Source of the DNA: Dactylis glomerata
Taxonomy: Eukaryota; Streptophyta; Magnoliopsida; Poales; Poaceae
Direction of reading: 5' to 3'
DNA: 64,000 nucleotides
Assembly (NCBI GenBank): GCA_007115705.1
Contig: QXEO01000413.1
Coordinates: 1,426,001-1,490,000, forward strand
This document shows, piece by piece, positions 1-10,783 of the stretch. Under the pieces are notes generated by a model, which did no database searches, was not told where the DNA came from, and worked only from the letters and a program-made list of their open reading frames with translations. Position 1 is the first letter of the stretch; each line of letters begins with the position of its first letter. The position numbers and the translations under genes are program-made.

Positions 1-550
1 GTGCCCGGGGAAAACGGCCAGAGGTTGCGGATGGGCCTGACCTGCGGGTCCTGCCTGTCGGAAGAAAAAAAAAGGGAGAGAGGGGAGTACCGCGGGTGGG
101 CTGGCTTCGCTGGGCAGGTTTGGGCCGGCCCAGTTGGCTACCCGTCCCTTTTTTTTGTTAATCGTTTACTCTTTTTATTTTCTGTTTTCTACAAAACCTT
201 TCAAACAAGGAAGCAAACTTGCTGAACTAAAATTCAATTTTTTTGTAAACAAATTAAGTTAATCAAAATAGTAATGCAGGATACATTGAACTACAAAAAT
301 AAAATAAAAGATTTTCAAAGATTCAATTTAGTGCAAGAATGCAAATTTGAAAGAAACAAGAAAATGCCTGGAAAAAATATGATATGCAAATGAATGATAT
401 GATGGCACCCAAAGTAAATTTTGGAATTAGTTTTATTTTAAGCTCAAAAATTTCAAATCCTTGTGAAATTTAAATTCAAAACATGCAAACAAGCCTCTAT
501 TTAAAATTAAATTTCACATTCCAAAATTTGGAAAATTTTGGGATGTGACA
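1..550 (-). mobile_element. Truncated LTR (putative gypsy) at window edge
   Basis: The block is GC-rich at the left and AT-rich at the right and ends in GGGATGTGACA. Read on the minus strand it therefore begins TGTCACATCCC, a start often seen in grass gypsy LTRs. The left end lies outside the window, so partner LTR, primer site and target duplication cannot be checked. The family assignment is recognition of the terminal motif only. A solo LTR or a truncated element are both possible. Confidence 0.4.
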
Positions 551-1274
551 CATTATCATTTTTATGTAACCTATTTGCAAAGAAAAATAACAAACTGGCC
601 ATCTGCGAGCATCCGTGTGGTGAGATTTGTCTTCGCCTTTCCTTCAACTCTCTACCTTTGGCATTGGCGACACTTTGGAACCTTTTTCGGCGTTGTGATC
701 GCCGTCAAGAGGAGATGTATGGGTGCAGAAAATGGGGAACAACTATTCTGGCACTTAGAGATGGATTCCACTAGTTTGGCTCGATACCCCAAATTTCGAA
801 CTACGTGTGTTGTATTTTTGCACTATAACGCTGCCCACTCGCCGACTTGCGGGACTGTTCAATTTTTTTTTTCATATTTACGCTGCTGCTTGTATCGACC
901 TTTATGAAAGGTGTACCGCCGTGTCCAAACGAAAATTATTTTGGTTTAGGATTTCGATACTATCAGTCGACAATTAAATCAGCCTCAAATCTTATGCACA
1001 TCGAGTGTTGATACAATAATGGATGATTTGTGCCAAAAAATTACAAAACGGATCTATTGTAATAGAACAAAGAGCATAGAATCCGAGATAACTCAGACAA
1101 ACGAGGAATTTGGAGATCTCATTGAAGAAGGAACAAAATATATTATATCTTATAATCCAGAAACACATAATAACTTGTGAATTGGCCGTGCAGTGCCAAT
1201 CCATAGTAGCATAACGCATGTAAACATGACTAATTATTGGTGACCCTTAAGTTACGTACGTACGTAAGCAAGCA
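551..1274. other. Unassigned 3' flank of the MADS gene
   Basis: No gene or repeat family is recognised here. One open frame at 545-907 on the plus strand has no recognisable domain and is probably chance. The last few hundred bases lie just downstream of the minus-strand MADS gene and presumably contain its 3' untranslated region. Confidence 0.4.
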
Positions 1275-1838
1275 TTACCCTTGCACAAACTGAGTTGAGA
1301 GACGATCGTTGGTGTGGCGGCGAACATTGGCCCTGATGCGTTCGAGCGACTTGACGAACACCGGCAGCTCCTCCTCGTCGAGCGCTTCAGGGTCGACCTC
1401 CCACCAGAACCCCTTCCCTGTCTGCTTCTGCACCTCCACTACCTTCTTTCCGATGGCGATCATCCGCGCCTCCTCCGCCTTGACCTCTGCGGGTTTCTCC
1501 TCGATCTCCCGAAACTTCTTCTCCATGGCCTTCCAGTCCACGTCGTAAGCAGCAGCAGCCGGGACAGCGATGTTGTCGGCATAGCTCAGTACGGCTTCGA
1601 CGCACGGGGTGCCGAAGGCAAACGCCCTGCCGGTCCTGGAGAAGACGATTACTGCGAGTTTGGCGCGGCAGAGCACGGCGAGATCGGCGACCTTCTTCCA
1701 GAGCCCGGACTTGCGCTTGGAGAAGGTGACCTGCCGGGACGTCTTGTCCTCCACCAAGCGGTTCTCCCTGCGCTGCCGCCCTTTGGTCTTCTTCCCGTTG
1801 CCGAGCGCCATGGTCGTTGAACGAGGCGGCGGCAGCAT
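1275..1838 (-). CDS. Type I (M-alpha-like) MADS-box transcription factor
   Basis: Predicted nuclear DNA-binding protein of 187 residues in one uninterrupted exon. The MADS domain spans about residues 16-75, with the basic stretch KKTKGRQRRENRLVEDK, then RQVTFSKRKSGLWKKVADLA, then a hydrophobic beta region LAVIVFSRTGRAFAFG. A short linker leads to an acidic and basic alpha-helical region (about 100-175) that could mediate dimerisation. There is no K domain. Single-exon structure, short length and absence of K are typical of plant type I MADS genes, many of which act in female gametophyte or endosperm; that role here is inference. The first ATG (codon 1) is used; a second ATG at codon 10 (1809-1811) lies closer to the domain and could be the true start. 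The high GC of the gene contrasts with its AT-rich surroundings. It is the only intact non-transposon gene seen in the window. Confidence 0.82.
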   Translation of the reverse strand: MLPPPRSTTMALGNGKKTKGRQRRENRLVEDKTSRQVTFSKRKSGLWKKVADLAVLCRAKLAVIVFSRTGRAFAFGTPCVEAVLSYADNIAVPAAAAYDVDWKAMEKKFREIEEKPAEVKAEEARMIAIGKKVVEVQKQTGKGFWWEVDPEALDEEELPVFVKSLERIRANVRRHTNDRLSTQFVQG

Positions 1839-1899
1839 GGTGGTTGAACGAGGGGAAACGGGGGGTGCTCAGGATGGAATGGAAGTGCAAGGAAAGGGC

Positions 1900-1914
1900 A
1901 GGAGCATATAAAGA
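1900..1914 (-). promoter_or_regulatory. TATA-like element upstream of the MADS gene
   Basis: The plus strand reads GCATATAAAG; on the coding minus strand this is CTTTATATGC. It lies about 65-75 bases upstream of the first ATG, a plausible distance for a TATA box with a short leader. The match is imperfect in this orientation, so this is a weak call. Confidence 0.35.
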
Positions 1915-1959
1915 GGCGCGGCCAAAAATTACGCCAGAGTTTTGATATATTTACTGCTC

Positions 1960-2077
1960 CGTGTTGATTTTGATCTGAGGCGATAGTATTGTTGGAAATA
2001 AATTACCGTGTTGATTTTGATCTGAGGCGGCAGTAATTTTGGAAATAAATGAGACGGTAGTACTTTTGGAAATAAAT
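1960..2077. repeat. Short tandem duplication upstream of the MADS gene
   Basis: The string CGTGTTGATTTTGATCTGAG occurs at 1960 and again at 2007 (period 47). The motif GGAAATAAAT recurs at 1993, 2041 and 2068. The array lies 120-240 bases upstream of the MADS start codon, in its presumed promoter. Confidence 0.7.
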
Positions 2078-2099
2078 CACCGCGTGCAATTTCACCGTA

Positions 2100-2440
2100 T
2101 TGCTAGGGCCTATGGACAGCGCGTCCATTGGGCTAGCTTTGCTAATCTAATTCCACATCGGCCCGTTGCACACTGGATGATAGGTCCATTTTCAATCCTG
2201 CCGCCATCGATCAATTAATTTGTTGGCCCTTCTTTTTCAGATCGTACGAGCGGTGAATCGGATGGCGACGTGTTCTGTCTAGGGGGCGCCTATACTCCAA
2301 TCGATGGAAAACCAGCGCCGCACATCCTCCGATTGTTTCCGGGCCTGGCCCATTAGACTGTTTCCATGCGTTTCTTCTTTCGGGATGTTCACGTCCTGGC
2401 TGGTCATGGGCTTGACCCATTTCGCGTTCGCTCGTTTTTT
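2100..2440. other. Unassigned stretch
   Basis: Moderately GC-rich unique-looking sequence with a GGGGGCGCC core near 2281. No coding domain or repeat family was recognised. Confidence 0.3.
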
Positions 2441-2948
2441 TTTTCTTCTTTGCTGTTTGTTTTTTTGCTGTTTCTTTTTCGCATTTTCCATTTTTGCTGT
2501 TTTTTAAAATTTCTAAATTGGAACAAATTTTAAGTTGGAATAAATTTTGAAATTTGAACGAAAATTGAATTTGAACAAATTTCAAAATTTATGAAATTTT
2601 CAATATTTGAACAAAAATCAAAATTTGAATGAATTTCAAATTTTGAACGAAAATCAATTGTGAACAAATTTCAAAATTTGTGAAATTTCCAAAATTTGAA
2701 CGAAAATCAAAATTTGAACGAATTTCATAATTTAAACAAATTTCAAAATTTGAACAAATTTCGATTTTTTTAAAAAAATTGTAATTTGAACGCATTTCAA
2801 AATTTGAAAAAAAAATTCAAATCTGAACATTTTTAAAAAATGTTGCAAAAGAAAAACAAAAAATAAACTGGAAAAGAAAAAGGGAAAAAGAAAACAGAGA
2901 AAAAGAAAAAAAAGGAAAAAGAACAAAAAAAAAGAACGAAAAAAAGAT
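2440..2948. repeat. A/T-rich degenerate repeat (AATTTGAAC / CAAATTTC words)
   Basis: After a T-rich tract, the words AATTTGAAC, AAATTTCAAAATTTG and GAACGAAAATC recur many times with small changes from about 2510 to 2820. An A-rich tract follows to 2948. The degenerate, self-complementary words look like expanded low-complexity sequence as seen in LTRs or CACTA interiors of grasses. Small open frames in it encode only Phe/Asn/Lys-rich low-complexity peptide and are not genes. Confidence 0.65.
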
Positions 2949-3394
2949 AGCCGACCTGGTCGGCGCTAATGGGCCGGCCCACACCGCACGTGTGGGTGTG
3001 CGGCGCGGTGCAAGCGCCGACCTGGTCGGAGCATAGGAATCACCTTCTGTCTATCGGGTTTGGTTTTTTACCGCGGGGCCAGGGCTCGGTATTTTGGGTT
3101 ACCAGAAATTATCGGCCAATTTTATTAAAATGGATTTTTCAACTTAAATACTGGAAATTACTGTTCGAAATACGAAGGTTCACATTCCTCCTCATGACAC
3201 CAGAAATTATTGCCCGTTATTTTTAAATTAAATTTGAGATCGATCGACCTGAGGTAATTCTTGGCTGACCGAGATTTAGCGCAGCGGTTAATGATAACTT
3301 TAAGAAAACCTTTGATGTTAGTCTATTTACGCAATTTTTGCCATATATACGACTTAAGGAATCAAAAGAGGGCAAAGAACCAACCTAAACACTC
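2949..3394. other. Unassigned GC-rich then AT-rich stretch
   Basis: The GC-rich part has two copies of GCCGACCTGGTCGG, near 2951 and 3016, flanking a palindrome-rich segment (GGGCCGGCCC, CACGTGTG). The rest, with a repeated CAGAAATTAT word, is unrecognised. It may belong to the same older repeat as the A/T-rich block to its left. Confidence 0.3.
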
Positions 3395-3395
3395 C

Positions 3396-3505
3396 TCACT
3401 ACTCCCTCTGTACCAATGTGTCTTCTCTACTTTGTCTGGATAAACATGTATCTAAACATATTTTTAGTGTGTGAATATATGTGAGTAAATGTTCCACATA
3501 CAACA
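3396..3505 (+). mobile_element. Stowaway-like MITE fragment
   Basis: Begins ACTCCCTCTGTACC and contains a segment ATCTAAACATATTTTTAGTG. Both resemble the left half of common Triticeae Stowaway (Mariner-type) MITEs, whose terminal inverted repeat begins CTCCCTCCGT. No matching right terminus (ACGGAGGGAG) is visible downstream, so it is at most a half element. Confidence 0.35.
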
Positions 3506-4182
3506 GAGATAGAGAAAAAATTAGTCAAGGGAGAGAGATCTACCTAGAGATGACGAATCTAAAAATTCTTCATAATGTATGTTGTTCATGTGTGTTTAAG
3601 TTCCAGCAATCTGACATATACATTAGATAGTTAATTATTAAAGTCAGGTCATTTTTTAGGAAACTTCTGAATTTGAGATTGTTTTGAGAAGAGTTAAACG
3701 ATCTACTTTTAGTTAGGGCACTTCCAGCACGCCAACACATTTTCAGAAACTAAATATGGCTGTTTCGTTCCAGTTGGGCTTGCCCGCAGATAGAAACTGA
3801 GGCACCATCCTCTATTGGTCCGTTTGGGTCGGGGTGCACTAGCGGGCGCCCCATGTTTGCCCATGCTGCCAATTTGGCCCATTTTCAACAATTTCACCCA
3901 ATTGGCATATAAAAATGAAAACTTACCACAAAATAAGTTGAATAGCTAATAAAATTGCACTAAGTAGGCAGTTGTGGAGTTCAAACACCGTACCAAACTA
4001 AAGATTCAAATGGTACGGGTCCATATGAAATATACAAAAGAAGATAAATATGTGAGATCACGCATCACTCTCTCAAATGACCATTTGTTTCTTATCGAAC
4101 CAAGCCCTTTGAATCGGGTCCATGATGTTCAAGTCGGCCATCATGATACAGTTTTCCTCTACCATCATTTTGGCCGCTGCCT
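3506..4182. other. Unassigned flank, possible second MITE remnant
   Basis: The stretch from about 3714 (TTAGGGCACTTCCAGCACGCC) to 3900 resembles the GC-rich start of some hAT-type MITEs, but no terminal pair or target duplication was found. The rest is AT-rich and unrecognised up to the boundary of element E1. Confidence 0.25.
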
Positions 4183-5797
4183 TGATGGCGTGAAGATGAC
4201 CGCCCAGTTGGGAACCCCAAGAGGAAGGTATGATGAGCACAGCAGCAAGTTTTCCCTCAGTATGAAACCAAGGTTTATCGAAACAGTAGGAGAAAGAACC
4301 AACTTCCGAAGGTTAATGCTCACTGGCTTGGTGACAGCTCTAGACATTTTATATATGGCGACTTATCTGGGGCATAGCTTTGCCCCCACAGCAACGTGGA
4401 ACCTGCACACAACACAACCAAAGTACTTTGCCCCAACTTACAGTGAGGTTGTCAATCTCACCGGTTTTCTGTAAACAAAGGATTAAATGTATCATGTGGT
4501 AAAAGATAATAGTTTGCGAGAATGTAAATAATGCGAGTAAATAGTAAAACAGCAATAAGAATATAAAAGAATGGACTGGGGTCCACAGTTCACTAAAGAT
4601 GTCTCTCCATAAGATAAATAACATGCTGAGTAAACAAATTACAGTTGGGCAATTGATAGAATAAGAAAGCATACAAATGTCATGAGGATCACTATGAGAT
4701 TCACTTGGGCATTACAACATAATACATAGACCGTAATCCAACTGCATCTATGACTAATAATCCACCCGCCGGATGTCATCTGAGCAACCGTTGGGTATTA
4801 AGTTGCAAGCAACAGATTATCGCCTTAAGCAAAGTGTGTAATGTAAACAGTACAAATGTCCTTGAACACAAGATTGTTGTTTTCTCCCTAGTAGCAACGG
4901 CACATCTATAACCTTAGAGGTTTTTGTCACTCCTCCAGATTACTAGAGGCATGAACCCACTATCGAGCATAAATACCCCCTCTTGGATTCAATAGCATCT
5001 ACTCGGCCAAGATATCTACTAGCAACGGAGAGCATGCAAGATTATAAACAACATAGAGATGATAAATCAATAAATCAACTTGACAAAGTACTCAATATTC
5101 ATCGGAACCCAACAAACACAACATGTAGAATTACACAACGAAGATCTTGATCATGATAGGCAGCTCACAAGATCTAAACATGAAACACATGGAGGAGAGG
5201 ACAGCCATCTAGCTACTGCTAAGGACCCGTAGCCAAGGTAGACTACTCACACATCACTCCGGAGGCAGACATGATGATGAAGAAGGCCTCTGGTGGTGAT
5301 TCCCCTCTCCGGCAGGGTGCCGGGAAGAGCTTCTGGACCCTCCCGATCTTGTGTCAACGATGGCGGTGGCTTACAGTATGTTTCGTGGAAAATTGATTGG
5401 GCCCGTAGGGTTTTCTCGCCGAGGAGAATATATAGGCAGAAGGGCGGCGTCAGGAGGTGGGCCAGGTGGCCCCACCACCTGGTGGTGCGGCTAGGGGCTA
5501 GGCCGTGCCAACCTATGGTGTGGCTATCCCCTGGCTCCCCTCTGTCTCTGGTTTGGACTCCGTCTGATGTTGGGAAAATAAGGAACTTCAGCTTTTCTTT
5601 CGTCCAATTTCCAGAATATTTCCTGTGTAGCTTTCTGAAACACAAAAACAGCAGAAAACAGGGAACTGGCACTGTGGCATCTCGTTAATAGGTTAGTTCT
5701 GAAAAATACATAAAAACGTCACAAAGTGTAACAAAACACAAAGCAAATGGTACATAAACAAGCATGGAGCATTAAAAAATATAGATACGTTTGAGAC
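4183..5797 (-). repeat. E1 3' LTR (terminus deleted)
   Basis: On the plus strand it starts TGATGGCG, matching the TGATGG starts of sister LTRs. It ends at GATACGTTTGAGACG, where sisters continue TATCA. Shared landmarks include a CTCCGGCAGGGTGCCGGG segment and a TATATAGGC TATA region. Length is about 1.6 kb like the sister copies. Confidence 0.75.
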
Positions 5798-8345
5798 GAC
5801 ATGCTCATCCTCGAGTAGGTAAGTGATAACAAAACAATAATTTTTGAGGTGACATGCACCAACACAATCTTGAGCAAACGATGTAAAGCATTGAGTGCTG
5901 AGATCAAAGTACTCTAAACATGGGCATAAAAGACATAATCTTGAAAATAAAACTTAGCAACCATGTTATAACATGAAAGGTAATACAAACAAAAGATCAT
6001 GAGTAATAATGTATTGAAAGTCAAGTGTGTGTTTCGAGCATATAGAAAAACATAGCAAAGTGGTTTTCAGCATGTCCTTCATGGAGTAGCAAAACATAAA
6101 TGCATAGGACACCTTCAAGTTTAAGAGGGCGACTAGATACTAATAATTTAAGAACAAGCAAAACCATAATCATGAATCAATCAATAATAAATTTTGGGAC
6201 TATGCACATTATACTCAGAATGACAACTATGCTCTCTTAAATGGTGCATAAAGGTAGAAGGTGAAGACTCAACATAAAAGTAAAAGAAAGGCCCTTCGCA
6301 GAGGGAAGCAGTGATTAAACATGTGCTAGAGCTTTTCATTTGTAAAACAGAGATAAAAATTTGTTTTGAGAGGTGGTTGTTCTTGTCAACGACTGGCAAT
6401 GGGGTTCTTACTATCTTCCATACTAAATAAGTTTTGAGAGAAATTGGCATATTTGTGCTCTTTTATAAAGATTGGCACTCCTCCCCACTTTTCCTTTCAC
6501 AAACCATGGCTAACCGATTCCATCGGTTGCCCACCAACTTTCACATACCATGGTGGAGTGCATTTTTTCTTTCTTTTTTCTTTCTTTTTTCTTTTTTGAA
6601 AAATATAACAGTATGGAAGATATCAAATCCGGCCACTACGTCCCCATGAGCTGAAAACAGTGTCACAAAATGAGAAGTATTTTGAAGGTTTTTTTTGAAA
6701 GGGAGCACATGAAAATTTACTTGGAATGGCTTGCAAATACCATGCATAGGAATTTATAGTGGACTCTTTGGAATAAACTTGGTTTTTGGGAGTTGGATGC
6801 AAGAGAAGTATTCCCTCTCAGTACAGATGAAGGCTAACAAAAGACTGGGAGCGACCAACTAAGAGAGCAATAACGGCTATAATCATGCATAGCGATAAAA
6901 CATTATTAACCAAAGCATAAAGTGGTATCACAAGTAAAAAACCAAATGATCATAGAGGCTTATGGCGACTTGTTAAATTCAAACATGGTGTATGCATGCG
7001 CCAAGTCAACCCAAATAAAGCATCAAAGGAGAAAACCACAATAATATGCTCCCATATAATAAAAACAATGCATGATTATTTCAAAGGCACATTAAGCAAT
7101 CTCAGTCATTTGAGACAAGTCATGCTACAGAAAAACTACTAAGTATACTATCAAAATAACATCAAGCATGACATGCAAAAGTCTAAGCCACAGTCTAAAC
7201 AACCTCCCATTTGTACCACTATAGTCATGAATTTTTTTCTCCTTTCCAACACCATTCAACCTTTTTGAATCAACTTTTAAAGATGAAAACCAATATAGAC
7301 CAGAGGTCTAAATACACCTTGATACGAAGAAATAACAAAATCTGAACAAAAATCAAGGCGTAAAACAAAAGCTAAACGAGTACTAGAAAAAGAGAACGCT
7401 CGTTGAAATATAAGAGTGAAAACTAGAGTGTTCTTTGCAATGAAAAACGGAGTGTGTCTTCTCCAAAAGAAATATGTTGGGGTCCAACCATTTATTGCAG
7501 CAAACAAAACAAAAGAAAACTAAAAGCGAAAGTAAAGACGCTCCAAGAAAAATGCATAGTATACGAAGCAATAAAAATATAGTGTCTTGAAAGATGACCT
7601 GATTTTTGCCGATGAAGAAGGGGTGCCTCGGGGCATCCCCAAGCTTTGATGCTTGTACCTCTTGGATATTTATTGGGGTGACATGGGCATCCCCAAGCTT
7701 GAGCTTTTGTCCATACTTCATCTCATCTCATCATTCTCCTTTCCCTACACTTGAAAACTTCCTTCATACAAAACTTCACACAATTCTATTAGCAACATTA
7801 GTGTAAGCATGATAGTAAATATACTCTTTTGGTTCATTTTTGAACTCAAGTATAAAACCCATTAAAGCATAAGCTACTGCAGAAACTTCCTCAAAAGTTT
7901 TGTGATCAAAAGAACTAAAAAAAAGCGATCAAGAGGCAAACACAAATAGTGGCAGAAATCTGTCAAAACAGAACAACTGACAAAGATTGATTTTTCTGAG
8001 GATCTTATGTTGCTCCAATCGAAAAGTGAAAACTAATGAAAGTTTGGAAATAACCTGAGGCATGTGCACAAGAAATCGCAGATCGAAAAGAAGTTCTGAG
8101 AATTTGCACGAATTTTTATGGTACATCGCAGAAATCTATTTCAGGACAGCAACTTCCCCAAATCATACCTTCCTCCAATTAGAGGTTCTTCTTGGCACAA
8201 AAACAAAATAAAAATGATAAGGAGAGGTCATTACAGTAGTAATAACTTCCAAGACTCAACAAAAAGAAAAAGTACTGAAAAGAAGACATTGGGTTATCTC
8301 CCAATAGTGCTTTTCTTTAACGCCTTTGAGCTTGGCGCAGAAAGT
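5798..8345 (-). other. E1 conserved non-coding 3' internal region
   Basis: Aligns by eye with the same region in E2, E3, E4, E6 and E7. It contains the paired motif GGCATCCCCAAGCTT at about 7632 and 7686 and the downstream string GGTTATCTCCCAA near 8292. No continuous frame survives. Confidence 0.65.
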
Positions 8346-8350
8346 AGAAA

Positions 8351-8646
8351 TCAAGTATTTTCAAATGAAGCATTAAGATCAATTGCAGAAGTCTTTTCAA
8401 CAAGGAATTGTATTGTATCCAAATAAGTTCTTGAAGATCCCTTATGAACAGTCTTGGGTTCACTACTTTCATCAAAAGGGTTTTTAGGAATGATCCAATC
8501 AAAATTCTTTTCCAAAGCTTCATGCAATCCTACAAGTTTGAAAGGTATTGGTACTTTGATTTCATCCTTATTTATACCAACAACCTCTACACGTGAGCCA
8601 AGCATATTAAAACGCTCAAAAACTTTCTTACCTTCTATAACAACAT
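8351..8646 (-). pseudogene. E1 coding-module C-terminal remnant
   Basis: About 98 residues of an open frame ending in DLNASFENT, the same tail as the E3 protein, followed by the shared non-coding region. The frame contains KVFERFNMLGSRVEVVGINK and reads openly to the E2 insertion, where its upstream part is lost. No domain is recognised. It is not the protease module of E2, E6 and E7, so it represents another coding cassette within the same element shell. Confidence 0.5.
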
Positions 8647-9012
8647 TGATACGTCTCAAACGTATCTATAATTTTTTATGCTCCATGCTTGTTTATACAC
8701 CATTTGCTTTGTGTTTTGTTACACTTCGTGGTGTTTTTATGCATTTTCTGGAACTAACCTATTAACGAGATGCCACAGTGCTAATTCCCTGATTTTTGCT
8801 ATTTTTTTGTTTCAGAAAAGCTACACAGGAAATATTCTCAGAATTGGACGAAACAAAAGTCAAACCTTCTATTTTTCCTGAAGCGTCACAAAGTCTGCAG
8901 ATGAGATGGAGGGGGGCTAGAGGCAGGCTCACCCTAGGGTGGCGCGGCCTACCCCTGTCCTGCACCACCAGGGGGTGAGACCAGCTGGGCCACCTCCTGA
9001 CGCCCCCCTTCC

Positions 9013-9028
9013 GCCTATATATTCCCCT
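9013..9028 (+). promoter_or_regulatory. TATA box of E2 5' LTR
   Basis: CGCCTATATATTCCCC lies at the position where sister LTRs also carry TATATAGG or TATATAAAG. This is the likely core promoter. The copia insertion about 50 bases downstream separates it from the element body and probably silenced it. Confidence 0.5.
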
Positions 9029-9070
9029 CGACGGGAAAAACCTAAAGGACATATCGCTTTTCCTCGAAAC

Positions 9071-9075
9071 ATACT
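9071..9075. repeat. Target site duplication of the copia element (left)
   Basis: ATACT immediately before TGATGGG. The same five bases follow the right LTR at 17461-17465. Confidence 0.9.
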
Positions 9076-10771
9076 TGATGGGTTCGTAGCATAGAAAACA
9101 AAAAATTTCCTACGCAAGAACACATAAACTAGCCAAGATACTCTATGAGGTGGTAGCAACGGAGACTAACCCTCGACGACCGTAAGCGGAGATTACGTTC
9201 CCGCACAAATGTTGACGATGGAGAGTCGATGTAGACGCACGTAGTCGACGTAGTTGTTCACTTGACGTAGTCGACGTAGTGGTTCACTTGACGATCACAA
9301 GATCGTATACACGGCGCCACAAGTGGCAGCGCCCCCGTGCTCGGTCACACGTACAACTCGACGTTGACTCCTCCACGCCCTCGGTCCAGCGGGGCAGCGG
9401 AAGAAGGGATCCGCCGGACACTCCACCACACACTTCTCCAAGTGTATGAACTACGAACTACAATTCCGGCAGAGCTTCGCTAAGCAGAGATGGAAATTGG
9501 GCAGAAACTATGCGCGGGAGGGGAGGATCAAGAAGTGTGAGACAAAGAGGAGAGGGAGGGGGTTTTATAGGGGAGGAGGGGGCAGCTCCCAAGGGGGGTG
9601 CGCCGGCCCCAAGGAGGTGCTCCTCCTCCTCATCATGGTGGTAACCTCCCTCTTCATTCCCTTCATGGTGGTAACCCCCTCATCAACATGAGGTAACCCC
9701 ATTTTAATGCATGACATTCATGCTAATTAAAATTCACACTTATTGATTTAATAAAACATTTTTATTTCTTTAATATTTGTTAATTCATTCAATTAACAAA
9801 CATTAACAAATACACCCTTGAGTTATTTCGATATCCGAAACAGTTTCGGTGCTTTTCTGAAATAACCCTCATGCTGTCCTGTAATTCGATCGGAGTATCG
9901 TATCCACTCAAAAACGACGGCGAACCTTAAGTGTGTCACCCTACGGTTCGTGAATAACGTGGACATGATCGAGACTCCTCTCTGATCAATAATCAACAAC
10001 GGGATCTGGAAATCCGTGATGACTCCCACTTACTCAACGATGAACTAGTGATCGTGTGAACCAGTAATGAACATAGTTAATTCCTTTTGTCTCGCGATAT
10101 TATTACTTGTCCGAGATCTGATCATTTGGTATCAACCATACCTAGTTCGATCTCGTTCCCAACAAGTCTCTTTACTCGTTCCGTGATAATGCATTCCTGT
10201 GACCTAGTCACATGCTTGCAAGCGATTCTAATGCAATATCACCGAGAAGGGCCCAGAGAATATCTTCCCGTCATCGGGTCGGACAAATTCCACTCTTGAT
10301 CCATGAGCCTCAACTTATACTTTCAGAATACCCAAATCAACCTTTATAATCACCCTGTGATGGTGTGACGTTTGATATCATCAAAGCACTCTTCCGGTAT
10401 CAGTGATTAACATGATCTCATGGTCTGAGGATTAGAACTATTTCGTATGAGTTTGATATAGCAACGAACTTGATGACTTGATCGTTTTGCTATTCATACT
10501 ATGGGTGTGAGTGTTCATCACATCATTCTTCTAATGATATGACCCCGTTATTAACAACATCCAATGTTCATGATCAGGAAACCTTGATCATCAGTTAATC
10601 AACGAGCTAGTATAAAAGAGATGCTTTACTAGGAACCTTTTTAGTTTATTAATCACACAAGTATTAATGTTTCCGATTAATACAATTCTAGCATGAGAAA
10701 TAAACATTTATCATAAACATGGAATATGATAATAACCACTTTATTATTGCCTCTCGGGCATATTCCCTTCA
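9076..10771 (-). repeat. Copia 3' LTR
   Basis: Plus-strand start TGATGGGTTCGTAGC and end CATATTCCCTTCA. It directly abuts the polypurine tract at 10772. It contains the direct repeat GTAGTCGACGTAGT..GTTCACTTGAC in two copies near 9240-9293. Confidence 0.92.
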
Positions 10772-10783
10772 GTCTCCCACTTG
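10772..10783 (-). promoter_or_regulatory. Copia polypurine tract
   Basis: GTCTCCCACTTG on the plus strand; the minus strand reads CAAGTGGGAGAC immediately before the LTR, the typical plus-strand priming site of Angela-type elements. Confidence 0.75.

Larger units (their letters stand above)
4183..8646 (-). mobile_element. E1: truncated Athila-related gypsy element
   Basis: Contains one LTR (4183-5797) followed, in minus-strand logic going upstream, by the conserved non-coding 3' internal region (5798 to about 8345) and the end of a coding module (8351-8646). The element stops where the plus-strand LTR of E2 begins at 8647. Its 5' LTR, primer site and most of its coding part are missing. The LTR/internal junction lacks the purine tract and LTR terminus present in sister copies: GAGACG is followed directly by ACATGCTCATCC. 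No reverse transcriptase or integrase is present. Confidence 0.75.
8647..9075 (+). repeat. E2 5' LTR, first part (U3 with TATA)
   Basis: Begins TGATACGTCTCAAACG, identical in start to the 3' LTR at 23779. It continues to the copia target site ATACT at 9071-9075. A TATA-like CCTATATATTCC at about 9015 precedes CCCTCGACGGG and is the likely core promoter of the element. Confidence 0.82.

Noticed and set aside
545..907. 120-residue open frame beside the MADS gene
   Set aside because: No recognisable domain, biased composition and no neighbouring signal; likely chance.
1314..1820. 168-residue open frame opposite the MADS gene
   Set aside because: Exact antisense shadow of the GC-rich MADS coding sequence.
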